Assembly (NCBI GenBank): GCA_022414725.1
Contig: CM039463.1
Coordinates: forward strand, 82,142,194 to 82,206,193
Length of the DNA: 64,000 nucleotides
From: Microglena sp. YARC
Lineage: Eukaryota > Chlorophyta > Chlorophyceae > Chlamydomonadales > Chlamydomonadaceae
Direction: 5' to 3'
Shown here: positions 1 through 9,934 of the stretch, piece after piece
Numbering within the stretch: the first letter of the stretch is position 1
Layout: each line of letters starts with the position of its first letter
Program-made: the position numbers and the translations under genes
The notes under the pieces: model-generated
Databases searched by the model: none
Seen by the model: only the letters and a program-made list of their open reading frames with translations
What the model was told of the DNA's origin: nothing

Positions 1-29
1 ATGCCCCTTCGGGTGGCCTTACTGGCAAA

Positions 30-1151
30 ATGCAACGTGGTTCGATCCCGCAGGGGGGCGCTACCCCTTCCCCGCCAACAGCACCTACCGCCGCTCACTC
101 ACCACCCGACGGCCCCTTTTCGGTCTCCGACCACTCGTCATCGGGCCACGACTTAGCCGATTCCCCAGGTTCGCCCCTCCAGGTTCCACCTGGCGACCCG
201 ACCTCTAATCGCGCTCCTCGGGCTAAGCAGCCCGAGCACCCAACGACGCCCGTAGTACCTACGGTGGCTTCCGCGGCCGCTGTTCGCCCTCGTGCAAAGC
301 GCGCAACTACGCTGCCCGCAGACACACCTTCTCCGACGCGACAGATTCGCGAGGGCACGCACCTGGCCCCGGCAGGCCCGCCAGGTGAGCCCGTCTCGCT
401 ACCGCCAATCACCCCTCCTCCCGATAACCGCGCCACTCGTCACTCTGATCACGACAATGGGTTCGCCAAGCGTGTTACCGAAATGAGAAAGGAACTACGT
501 CTCATTGAACACAAACTGTCGGACAGATGCACTAGGGCTAAATTGCGCCGATGGGTATATAGTGTGGCCACGATTTTGGAGCTCCAGTTCGCCGACGGTT
601 ACCTTGGTCCGGGCGCATTGTTCGAGCGCATTGTTCCACATCTGTTGGGCGCATTCACTGGCCAACTCCGCATCACTTACGACGAGGCATGGTCTAGCGA
701 TGAGTTGGAAGGGTTAGATTTCATGGGAATCGTCGCATGGGCGGAGTCGCTCCTCCTGCCCGAGCTATTAACGGAATCACACGTCGCTCTCACCAAACTA
801 CACGAAGGTGGCTTCCGCCAAGATACTCGATCCTTGCAGAATTATTACCACGCCATCAAGTCTGAATTTCGCAAAGTCCCCGAGCTCACGAGCGCGAAAA
901 GTTAAACTTGTTTTGCACGGGACTCTCCGATGAACTCCGCGCCGGTGCACACTCTCGGCGCGAGTCTGGTACTATGTTCGAAAACGATGGAGGATTTGTT
1001 CCGCTATCTGCAATTGGACAAAGCGAGGAAAGTTGTCGCCGCTCGTGGCAAGTCCTTGACGGACAAGCACGATCGCCATCAGAGGGGAGGTTACGCTAAC
1101 CAGATGTTGAGGTACCCATTCAAGCGCCCGCGGATACTAAATACCGGGTAA
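30..1151 (+). pseudogene. Ty3 Gag, frameshifted
   Basis: The first part (30-905) has a Pro/Ser/Thr-rich N-terminal half of about 140 residues. A capsid-like helical part follows, with segments such as VTEMRKELRLIEHKL and LEGLDFMGIVAWAESLL. The frame ends at a TAA at 903-905. Capsid-like coding continues in another frame just before it (REKLNLFCTGLSDELR) and then returns to the first frame (EDLFRYLQLDKARKVV). Two nearly compensating indels around 880-950 therefore broke the gene. Gag would form the virus-like particle. The call rests on position upstream of pol and on the FCTGLSDELR-type segment seen in chromovirus capsids. Confidence 0.7.
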
Positions 1152-1253
1152 GGACCTTGCATTCAATCGCGTCCAGTTTACCAACTCACCCCCTCCGATT
1201 CTGACCCTGATTCTTTCTCTTCGCAGGGAGTAGCCACCGAAGACAGCGGGGAG

Positions 1254-1795
1254 ATGAACTCTCGCCCAGCCAAGAGCCCCAAGCTGGCGCCAAACAGTAG
1301 TCGCAAACCGGCCGGTGGCCGAGGTGGTGGAGGACGTAGTGCGACGCAGCCGGCGCACAACGGCAAGCTGGGTGGATCGCCAAGGCCGCAGGTCCTCAGT
1401 TTGCAAGGTGCTGATTGCACGTTCGGGAAAGGCTCTATTAGCCGCGGCGCGGGCTGTGGTGGTTGCGGAGGATACAGACAGGGTGCTGGTCGGGGCCGTT
1501 CACAGCCCAGCGGGCCGCGGACCCCCGACTTTTCGGGTCAAGACCCCAGAACGCCATGCATATGAACAAATCGGTCAGCGTCGGGCAGACCATCTGGCTT
1601 CAGAATGGTGCTCGCTGCTTCTTCTGCTTCCGCTACATGAGGACATGTGTGCGGTCGCTGAATGCTGACGGACGCTGCCGCACGCGGGACTTGCCTAACT
1701 GGCCGGCCCTCAACGAGACTACGTGTCCCGACTGGGCCCTTGATGGCAACGGTCCCATCCCGATTTGGAATAGGAATCGGCCGGTCAGGTATTGA
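1254..1795 (+). pseudogene. Degraded Gag C-terminal / nucleocapsid region
   Basis: Overlapping open stretches rich in Gly, Arg, Pro and Ser lie between the capsid remnant and protease. In one frame there is a cysteine cluster (CFFC, then C and C within 20 residues, near 1,597-1,680) where a nucleocapsid zinc knuckle is expected. Its spacing does not fit a canonical CCHC knuckle. The position and composition suit an eroded Gag tail. No single intact frame can be chosen. Confidence 0.4.
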
Positions 1796-1886
1796 CAACC
1801 CTGGATCGTGTACTTAGCGGCGATAAAGTAGTAGTAGTCGAGCCACTTGAGCTCTTGTTACAAGTTCAAGAGGAACTGTTTCTAAC

Positions 1887-2638
1887 TTGGGCTTAACCCC
1901 AACCATTGATGTAACTTCTACTAATGCCTTGTCGTCCCCTTGTCCACTGAAGTTCTCTACGGAGTTTGGCATGCGTGTCTCCATCGCAAACGAGTTCGTA
2001 TACGCTCACCCCATTCCGGAAGACGTCGTGTCGGTGTTAGAACACTATTGGGAATGCAAAAATGATGCACCCTTCGACACATCCGGTATGTTCATCCTCC
2101 GAAAAACGCAAGTAACGATAAACATGTATCCAGTCTCCTACAAGGTATGGAGTTATTCAAGGAGTATCAATCGTGCGATCACCATATGAAACCCCGCCCC
2201 AAGGGGTCACCTTCGAATAAAGTCGCCATCCAAGTATGGTATGACCCCCCCGACTCCGAACGGGCCGTCCAAATCAAAAAGGATTGGCATGCGATCAACG
2301 ACGTGACCAAGGCAGTATACTTTGGCCCCGCACCTGAGGAGGGCATCCCCAGTCCGGTTGAAATCCATCGAAAAAAACACTGGTGGTCGGAGGCATTGGA
2401 TCCCAAAGTTCGCGAAAAACAAATCGCTGCCAGACGGTCAATGAAGTGCATCCGTCGCAATCACGCGCAACGAAATACGAATTCTTCCCCCGTGCTCATG
2501 ACGCGAGCCAATCGGGTATACGAAGTCAACTCCGCTGCTGCCCCGATATGCTATTCAACGCCGATCAGGAGCGAAGCAATTACTCACATTGGCAGAATCC
2601 GGCGCGACAGGTTGTCTTATGGAAAAGCAAACGGCTGA
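1887..2638 (+). pseudogene. Gag-protease linker region, unknown
   Basis: Two overlapping frames (1,887-2,189 and 2,147-2,638) encode protein-like sequence with no motif that I recognise. They lie directly upstream of the retropepsin remnant on the same strand, so they are probably the Gag-Pol linker of the Ty3 element. The overlap suggests a frameshift near 2,150-2,190. Confidence 0.4.
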
Positions 2639-4600
2639 GGATCTCGGTTTGCACATCCGCCCTTGGAAAACGAACGCGACGGATTCACTTGCGCTAACGA
2701 CGGGATTATCAAAATCCGCGGGACGGTCTCGCTCCCTATACACATACAACGATATGTTGGCAAAGTGTTCGCCCATGTCGTCGACAAACTTCCCGGAGGA
2801 TTAGACCTAATCCTCGGATCCGACTGGATGCGCGACAAAAAGGCCGTCCTAGACTACAATCGCATGACATTGTCGCTCAAACGGTACGGCTGCTGTTTGA
2901 CACCTATAAACAGGCAGCGGGACGAAACGGCTCATTCCTTCTTCACTATGGCACTTTCGGGCAAGTCGACTGACGACCCGGTCATTACTGGTCGCAAGGC
3001 AGCAAAGCTTTTGAAAGCTGGCGCTAACCATGTCATGGTCAATGTCCGCGAATCCCGAGCGGATTTACCGGCGTCTAACGTAACTGCCGATGAACGGGCG
3101 AAATTGCTGACAAAATTACTGCCTTCCGACGGGCCTTTACCTGGTCCCCCGGTGGCAAGCATGGATTTCGAAAATTGGATCCACGACAACATCCTGGACC
3201 ACGGCGATAAAACACTCATCTCGGCCAACGACCTGCGCGCTCTCCTATGGCAGTATCGCAAAGTCTTCAACAATTTGCCTATGGGGACTCCTAACCATCG
3301 AGTTATACCTCACGTCATCAAAACGCAAGACAATGCTTACGCGCCATATCGCAGAAATCGTCGCATGAGTCCAGCCGAGACTTTACTATGTGAGGAATAC
3401 GTCTCCGACCTGTTGCAGCAAGGATTCATCGCCCCGAGCTCGTCCCCGTACGGTGCGCCAATTATGATCATAGTGAAACCGGGTGGAACGGGATACCGTG
3501 TTGTTTGCGATTGGCGAGCACTCAACAACATCACGATTAAAAACAGGTATCCCCTTCCCCGTATCGATGAGACCATTGATCGTCTAGGTGGAGCTACTTT
3601 GTTCAGCTCCCTAGACCTCACGTCTGGTTATTACCAAATACGAATTTCGGACGAGGACGCGCCGAAGACTGCGTTCACTACCCCGATGGGTCAGTTTGAA
3701 TTTAAAGTCCTTGGGATGGGTTTGGCGAACGCGCCGGCCACATTCCAAGCGGTCATGAACCAAATATTCGCGCCCTACTTGCACAAGTTCGTCGTGGTCT
3801 ACTTAGACGATATCTTGGTTTACGGACGCACTCCGCGGAGCACTTGGCCAACTTGGCCACGGTTCTCCATGTCCTCCAGGACAACGAATTCTACGCGAAA
3901 CTCTCCAAATGTTCCTTCAACAAAACGGAAGTTAAATTCCTGGGTCATTACATTGGACGCGACGGAATTAAAGTTGATCCACGCAAGGTTAGCACAGTCC
4001 GTGACTGGCCTACTCCGAAAACGGCGAAAGAGATCGGCTCATTCCTCGGGTTGTGCAATTATTTTCGCAAATTTATTCAAGGCTATTCGTCACTCGCTGC
4101 CCCGCTTCAGACCTTGTCTAACATCAAGGGTGAACTAGGTTCCTTGTTCAAAGAAGAACATCTCGTCTCATTCAAAGGCCTCAAGGAAGCTTTGCTATCC
4201 GCTCCAGTCCTCGCGCTGCCGGATTTCAGCAAACCTTTTGAAGTCATTACCGACGCATCTTTGCTCGGTACCGGCGCGGTGCTCTTGCAAGATAAACACC
4301 CCATCGCCTTCGCCAGCAAGAAGTATATCCCAGCGGAGCTGAACTATACTACGACGGAACAAGAGATGCTAGCAATCGTTCACGCGTTGACCGAGTGGCG
4401 ATGCTACCTCGAAGGTTCCCACATGACATTGGTCACTGACCACAATCCGCTCATGTATTTTGACACTAAGGCTGTCCTTTCACGACGCATGGGCCGATGG
4501 CAGGAGGACCTAGCGCCCTTCAGCTATACTTGGGAGTATCGCGCGGGTCGCAATAATATGGCAGAACCGGTCAGTCGCAATCCCAACCTCTCTGCCCCCG
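2585..4600 (+). pseudogene. Ty3 protease, reverse transcriptase and RNase H
   Basis: The retropepsin starts near 2,589 with LAESGATGCL, where Glu stands in place of the catalytic Asp of the usual DSGA. It shifts frame and ends with the ILGSDW-type flap near 2,806-2,826. Reverse transcriptase follows, with RVVCDWRALN, FSSLDLTSGYYQI and the catalytic YLDD at 3,800-3,811. The frame breaks at about 3,830-3,845 and continues at 3,844 with the thumb and connection (KFLGHYIGRDGIKV, SFLGLCNYFRKFI). RNase H then shows EVITDAS, TTEQEMLAIVHAL and VTDHNPL. Domain order and motifs are unambiguous for Ty3. The frameshifts and the Asp-to-Glu change make it a pseudogene. Confidence 0.92.
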
Positions 4601-4705
4601 CCGACGTCGCGGTTGCGCACCAGCTGTTGGTCTTCTCTCTCTTGGTCAGCGAATGCCGGCCTCGATCAAAGAAGCGACGTCCTATTGTAGTCGGTCCCGC
4701 GGTCG

Positions 4706-6027
4706 TTGACATCCTTCCCCGCCCACCGACTGTCCTCCCCGTACCTTCGGTTCCGGTCAAGGAAACGCGACGACGCAGTCGGCATACGCCCGCTGCGTCG
4801 ACTCCCTGCTCTTCGTCCATCATGGATCGAATTTTGGCTGGATACAAACTGGACTCGAACTTCAAGCCGGGCTGCAAGCGCCTCCGTGATAAGTTTTCCA
4901 GAAACGGTTACTGGTTCAAGAAAAACAAGTACGGACGCGAGTTTTTGTGTGTCCCCTCGACGCAGCCTTCGCCTGGATATTATCCGCGAAGCTCACGACC
5001 CTATTTACATGGGCCATTGCGGTCGCACCAAGACATTGGAGTTGGTCACCCGCACTTTTACTTGGGCCAAAGTCACGGCGGACGTTACTGCCTTCGTCCA
5101 ACAATGCCATAAGTGCCAAACGAACAAGCCCGGAAACGCAAAGCCTAACGGTACCATGGTTCCCGTGGAAATTCCTGAGAAATTCTGGAATGTGTCTCCA
5201 CAGACCTCATTACGGCGCTTCCGCCAACGTCTTCTGGCCATGACGCCATCGCTGTATTCGTCGACAAACTGTCAAAAATGGTTCATGTCGAACCGTGTCA
5301 TACTACGATAAACGCAGAGGAATTCGCTTCCCTATACCTCAATCGCGTCATCCGCTATCATGGTATCCCAAAGAAACTCCTCAGTGATCGCGATGCGCGA
5401 TTCACAGGGCATTTCGGCGTGGCTCTCCATCGATTAATGGGCACGCGACAAGCGTTCTCGACTTCGTTTCATCCTCAAACTGACGGTCAAACGGAACGCA
5501 TGAACCGGGTCATCGAGGACATGATTCGCCACTACGTAGGGCCGTACCACGACGATTGGGATAAGTCCTTGGCGCTTGTGGAATTTGCAATCAACAATTC
5601 CTTCCAAGAGTCCATTCAAAACACCCCATTTCGGGCGTACCTTGGTTACGACCCTACAACGCCGCTAAAGGCTGAGGTCGAATCAAAATGTCCGGCTGCC
5701 AACTATTGGTGGGCCGATCACATTGAACGACAAGATCAGTGCAAGGCATGCATGCAAGCCGCTCAAGATCGGCAGAAAGCCCATTACGACAAACGACGAA
5801 CGGAGGTTTTCTTCAACCTTGGTGATAAAGTTCTCTTGTCCACCCGCAATATGAAGTTCAAAGCAACAGGTAAACCAAAATTTACGCCTCGTTTTGTTGG
5901 CCCCTATAAGATTACGGAATGCATTGGTCCACGCGACGAGATCACCGGAGTCGTACGGCAAGTCACGGCGTGCCGCTTGGCTTTGCCCAAGATGATGCGT
6001 ATCCACCCGTGTTTCACGTGGGTTTGA
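4706..6027 (+). pseudogene. Ty3 integrase, frameshifted
   Basis: The N-terminal HHCC zinc-binding module lies at about 4,990-5,130 (REAH...GHCG...CHKCQ). A frameshift near 5,185-5,195 separates it from the catalytic core. The core carries the first Asp in CVSTDLITALP, the second in LLSDRDARFTGHF and the Glu in QTERMNRVIEDMI, followed by WDKSLALVEFAINNS and NTPFRAYLGY. These are the D,D,E residues that would join element DNA to the host chromosome. The C-terminal part includes a DKVLLSTRN-type motif before the chromodomain. Confidence 0.9.
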
Positions 6028-6120
6028 TCAAAGCATTGGCGCTCCGATGGCGTTGTCCATGTTGGACAACCGCTTGAGTTCGACTCCGACGGCGCTCCAA
6101 TTTGGAGTATCCAATGCATC

Positions 6121-6378
6121 ATGCGCGAGAAATCGCGTGTCATACGCACATCCAGCAAACGACGTCTCGAATACTTGGTCCGATGGCAAGACTTCGGTAT
6201 TGAGCAAGACACTTGGGAGCTTGCCAGGGCGGTCAAGAAAAGTGCCCCTCACGTCGTCAATGCATGGAAATCACGTGTTACGCCCGTTGTGTCCCGACGT
6301 ACGTCAAAAAAACGGGCCCATCACCAACCCATCGCACTCGACGCATACGATACGGCGGTCAGATTGCTTTATTCATAA
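6121..6378 (+). pseudogene. Chromodomain at integrase C-terminus
   Basis: The segment RRLEYLVRWQDFGIEQDTWE matches the chromodomain core (YLVKW-x-G-x5-TWE), followed by a basic tail. Chromodomains on Ty3 integrases are known to direct insertion to modified histones. It is in a different frame from the integrase core, separated by about 90 bases, so at least one more frame change lies near 6,028-6,120. Confidence 0.8.
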
Positions 6379-6538
6379 AGCTATCTTTCCCGGAGTACTC
6401 AAAAGGGATGTTAAATGGTTCTCTCCGAAACCAACTTGATTCATCAAGTATATTTTGAGCACGGCACATACGACTACGACTACGCTTGGTATTTACATCC
6501 CACCTTTCTTACGATCAGATGCGGGGTCCGCATCTCTT

Positions 6539-6553
6539 CTGGAGGGGGGGGAG
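6539..6553 (+). promoter_or_regulatory. Polypurine tract of Ty3 element
   Basis: A purine run (CTGGAGGGGGGGGAG) directly abuts the LTR start TGTAACGG. This is the expected position and composition for plus-strand DNA priming. Confidence 0.8.
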
Positions 6554-6898
6554 TGTAACGGTACAGAACCCTTCACGGGTACTCTGGCCTTCCAGCAAGG
6601 CATACGGGTACACCTTACCCGTAAGCCACGTGACGAACGCACATGATACAGTACCATACCCATGTACTGCCTCATCTCTCACAACGCACCCGTTGCGTAC
6701 ATAGACACGAGCTACTCGGGACGAACCCTCCTACTCCTTCACGAAGACGTTCTTCCCGATCAACTCTACATCCCCTACATAGGTAACACCCTACTGTTCT
6801 GCTAGCTTACGCATATCGACTACACATAAACATACATCACATAGACTGTTCCACTACATTAACCCCCCAGGCTGCTGAGTGCATCCTGAGCTGTTACA
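6554..6898 (+). repeat. 3' LTR of Ty3 element (345 bp)
   Basis: It begins TGTAACGGTACAGAACCC and ends CATCCTGAGCTGTTACA. The terminal inverted repeat is TGTAAC/GTTACA. A second copy of the LTR lies inverted at 15,613-15,968, which fixes both ends. Confidence 0.93.
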
Positions 6899-8569
6899 AT
6901 ACTACCGGTTACTGCTGATACTGCTGATATCCCCGCTGCTCATGGACAAGTACACTGTTTGTACGTGGGAGCATACATTTCCACCTCCACTGAACTAACC
7001 TTCAAAGCTGCCATGCTTCCCTCCAACCCTGACAGGGATCAGTGGCTCCTTGCTATGAAGGATGAGATGGCGTCCCTACATGCCCATGGCACTTGGGCAC
7101 TCACTCCACAGCCTCCTAAACAGAGGATCCTGTCTGGCAGGTGGTTATTTGTGAAGAAGGTTGGGGTTGATGGTTCTATCCGCTTCAAGGCACGTTTTGT
7201 GGTCCGTGGTTTTCTGCAGCGTCTTGGGGTGGATTTTCATGATGTATATGCCCCCGTTTCTTCTAAAGCAGGTCTAAGGGTGCTCCTGGCTGCCATCACT
7301 CATAGGAAGATGTTTGTTCGGCAGCTGGACATCAAGACTGCATTTCTGAATGCTAAGCTAGAACCTGGTCTGGACCTGTACTGCCACCAGCCTGAGGGCT
7401 TTAAGGTACTTGGTCCTAACGGTGTTCCCCTTGTGTGCAAACTGATCAAGTCCCTTTATGGTTTGAAACAGGCGCCCAAGACTTGGAGTATGGATGTCAA
7501 GCGGGTTTTGGTTGCACATGGTTTTACTATGTGCAAGGCAGAACCTGCTCTGTATTTTAGACGGGATTGTATTGGTGGGTGGAGCTATGTCCTGACCTAT
7601 GTTGATGACTTTATCTGTGCTTTTAGTGAGCTGGATAGGTATGTTTTGCTGATCAAGGCTATGGAGAAAGCTGGCTGGGAGGTCAAAGAGATGGGTGTAC
7701 CGGTTCAGTTCCTCTCCTTGGACATGGCTTGTACACTTGACTCTGACGGCAGGTGTGTTCAGATCTACCTCTCCCAGCACTCCTACATTGTTGATCTGGT
7801 GGAGCAGTTTGGTCTTACTGCTGCTGCCAAGCCCGGGTTTGGTGCCCCCATGGCCAAGTCCACCGTCACTGACCCTCCTGGGGACCCCCTGCCCTCTAAT
7901 AGCCAGTACCTCTCTCTTGTCGGTGCTTTGCTATACCTGGCTACTTGCACCAGGCCTGATATTTCCTTTGCTGTTAGCTACCTGTCCAGGTTTTCTGCTC
8001 ACCCTACCGTCCCCCTCTGGGGGGCTGCCAATCGTTTGCTCTTGTATTTGAGGTCACATTCCCACCTGGGGCTCACTTACACCCACAGCCCTGAGTTCTC
8101 TTTGACTGTCTTCAGTGACTCATCCTTTGCTGATGATGGGTCTGACAGGAGGTCTCAGACTGGCTTTGCTGTACTAGCTGGGGGGTGCATAGTGAACTGG
8201 ATGAGCAAGAGGCAGCCTACTGTTGCTATTAGCTCTAGTGAGGCTGAGTATCAGGCCCTGTCTCAGGCTGCCAGGGAGGTGCAATGGTTGAAGAAGTTGA
8301 GGGTGGATCTGGGTCTGCCTTGTGATTTGGTTACCATTCAGGGTGACAACTTAGGGTCTCTGAGTTGGGCCAATGACTGGCAGCTCCTCCCTCGCAGCAA
8401 GCACATTGATGTTATTCATCACTATATCAAGGAGCTGGTGGAGGATGGTTCACTGGATGTTGCCTATGTTAACACCAAGGACAACTGTGCTGACCCCTTC
8501 ACCAAGCCCCTTGATCCTGCTGTGTTCTGGAGGTTTGTCCGTATGCTTGGTATGACCGCTTCTTCTTAG
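6899..8569 (+). CDS. Copia reverse transcriptase-RNase H, 5' partial
   Basis: The frame is open from 6,899 to a TAG at 8,567-8,569, so this is the C-terminal part of a gag-pol protein. Copia RT motifs in order are DQWLLAMKDEMASL, SGRWLFVKKV, RQLDIKTAFLNA, KSLYGLKQAPKTW and catalytic YVDDFI at 7,598. RNase H follows, with FSDSSFADD, SSSEAEYQALSQAAREVQW and RSKHIDVIHHYIKE. It is nearly identical to the minus-strand copy in copia-A2 but keeps the frame where that copy has a 1-base deletion (here at about 8,015). It lacks the upstream Gag, protease and integrase because of the Ty3 insertion, so it is probably not expressed as a functional polyprotein. Confidence 0.93.
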   Translation: MLPVTADTADIPAAHGQVHCLYVGAYISTSTELTFKAAMLPSNPDRDQWLLAMKDEMASLHAHGTWALTPQPPKQRILSGRWLFVKKVGVDGSIRFKARFVVRGFLQRLGVDFHDVYAPVSSKAGLRVLLAAITHRKMFVRQLDIKTAFLNAKLEPGLDLYCHQPEGFKVLGPNGVPLVCKLIKSLYGLKQAPKTWSMDVKRVLVAHGFTMCKAEPALYFRRDCIGGWSYVLTYVDDFICAFSELDRYVLLIKAMEKAGWEVKEMGVPVQFLSLDMACTLDSDGRCVQIYLSQHSYIVDLVEQFGLTAAAKPGFGAPMAKSTVTDPPGDPLPSNSQYLSLVGALLYLATCTRPDISFAVSYLSRFSAHPTVPLWGAANRLLLYLRSHSHLGLTYTHSPEFSLTVFSDSSFADDGSDRRSQTGFAVLAGGCIVNWMSKRQPTVAISSSEAEYQALSQAAREVQWLKKLRVDLGLPCDLVTIQGDNLGSLSWANDWQLLPRSKHIDVIHHYIKELVEDGSLDVAYVNTKDNCADPFTKPLDPAVFWRFVRMLGMTASS

Positions 8570-8887
8570 GGTCATTTTTGTTTTGGTTACATCGGTTTCT
8601 TTGGTTATCATTGTTTGGCATTAGGTTCCTATTCCCGGATCAGGTTTTCTATACCGTTGTTACCCATCTTTGATATTCGGTTTTCATCTTTTTCTCACTT
8701 GGCAAATTTTGGTTTTTTGCCTTGTTTCATTCCTTCATTTACACCCTTTGGGTTCCATTTGAAGTTCTCTCGATTTTTCGGAGTTCTTTGATTTTTTTTT
8801 TTTTTTTAATCTGTTACATATAGTTCTATGTCACCAGTGCCATAGGTGGAAAAGTAGTATTGTATGTCACCTGTGTCATAGGTGGAG
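8570..8887 (+). other. Copia-A1 3' untranslated region
   Basis: T-rich non-coding DNA with a T15 run and two imperfect copies of a unit containing GTCACC-TGTGTCATAGGTGGA. The complement of the same region follows the pol stop codon in copia-A2 (27,553-27,874), which shows it belongs to the element. Confidence 0.75.
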
Positions 8888-9222
8888 TGTCAGCATGAAT
8901 TGCGGTGCTCTCACGCGTTTTATGCCTTGGTGTACTTCTGTACTTCCTTAGAACTATCGGCTCTCCCAGTCCTGTGCCAGCTTCCCGTAGTGACAGCTTC
9001 CCTTAGACTGTGTCATCCTTGAGTGACTCAGTGACAGTTTCCTGTCAGCTGCGTCACCGGTCTAGCCTGTACCCTGTTAGGTTCCTGGCTGCCGCCTCCT
9101 TTCACCACTGGTGCCCCTTGAAGGGTCTCCAGTGCTTGTAATGCTACTCTCGTCTCCGCATTTATAGATTGGCGTGTCTGCACACACTTTGTCCACTCTC
9201 CGGAGTGTTATCCAAGCTAATA
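8888..9222 (+). repeat. 3' LTR of copia-A1
   Basis: It starts TGTCAGCATGAATTGCGGTG and ends TTATCCAAGCTAATA. It aligns along its length to the three LTRs of copia-A2, though it is longer (335 against 303 bp) and more divergent. Confidence 0.85.
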
Positions 9223-9934
9223 AGCGGTAAGCCCTATACCCGCGTCGCGTGTAGCTCAGAATCCTGAGACATTTCGCCTACATTTCGCCTAGGCGGATTG
9301 TCGTTGAAATGTCTCAGACTTCTGAGATATTTCGACGGCATCTCGCCACGCACGGCGGCTTGTGCACGGTAATGAGGCGAAATGCTCGGTCTTCAGAGAC
9401 TTTTCGCCTGTACTTAGCTTGCACGGCGGTTTGGGCACGGTGGTCGGAGAGGTCACATTTTCAGGAATATTTTCCAGGAGCATTTCTCAATTACATCAGG
9501 ATTCGAGAAGATAGATTACATACATAATGCCTACCGTATGCATCCATTAACTTATTGATCTACCTATATATCGATGTAAGCATCCTTACACATGTACATC
9601 CGCTACGTCTCATATATTTCCTCTATATCCATTAACCATAGATAGACACCGAGCAAAAGACGACGAGCAGCCAAATTGCTGGCTGGAGCCATGTAGCTAA
9701 TTAAGTTCAAGTACAAGTATATAGGCAGCCTGCAAGCAGCTATCCATTTGTCTACTCATGAAGACATACGCCCATATATCCACTAAGTAGAAAAGTCCAA
9801 GCAAAGCTATACATCTATATATCTTCGCTGCTTCTATTATATATTTCCATCTTCGGCATTTATAGTTCCTTCGTGGCAGCAATCTTCATCGCAGCTGTAG
9901 CATTTCCATCCATCCTCTTGCCCTGCAAGACATG
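9223..9934. other. Non-coding; TTTCGCC-rich then AT-rich
   Basis: Bases 9,240-9,420 repeat the words GAGACATTTCGCC and TTTCGCCT and contain an imperfect palindrome around ATGTCTCAGACTTCTGAGATA. Similar words recur at the end of each 618-bp satellite unit and at 15,470-15,500. Bases 9,500-9,900 are AT-rich with no feature I can support. Confidence 0.4.

Larger units (their letters stand above)
1..6898 (+). mobile_element. Ty3/gypsy chromovirus, 5' end outside window
   Basis: A degenerate Ty3-type LTR retrotransposon read left to right as Gag, retropepsin, reverse transcriptase, RNase H, integrase, chromodomain, polypurine tract and 3' LTR. That gene order plus the C-terminal chromodomain identifies a chromovirus. 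The 5' LTR and leader lie left of the window. The 3' LTR ends at 6,898, and the next base continues the coding frame of a copia element, so this element inserted into copia-A1. The right half of the target duplication would be ATACT (6,899-6,903); the left half is not visible. At least five frame changes and an altered protease active site show it is no longer autonomous. Confidence 0.93.
6899..9222 (+). mobile_element. Copia-A1, 3' part of a copia element
   Basis: A Ty1/copia fragment of the same family as copia-A2 (27,250-36,914). It contains the end of the integrase-RT linker, complete reverse transcriptase and RNase H, a 3' untranslated region with a T15 run, and a 3' LTR. Its left edge is the Ty3 LTR end, and the reading frame continues from the first base after that LTR. 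The Ty3 element therefore interrupts it and the 5' half lies outside the window. Confidence 0.93.
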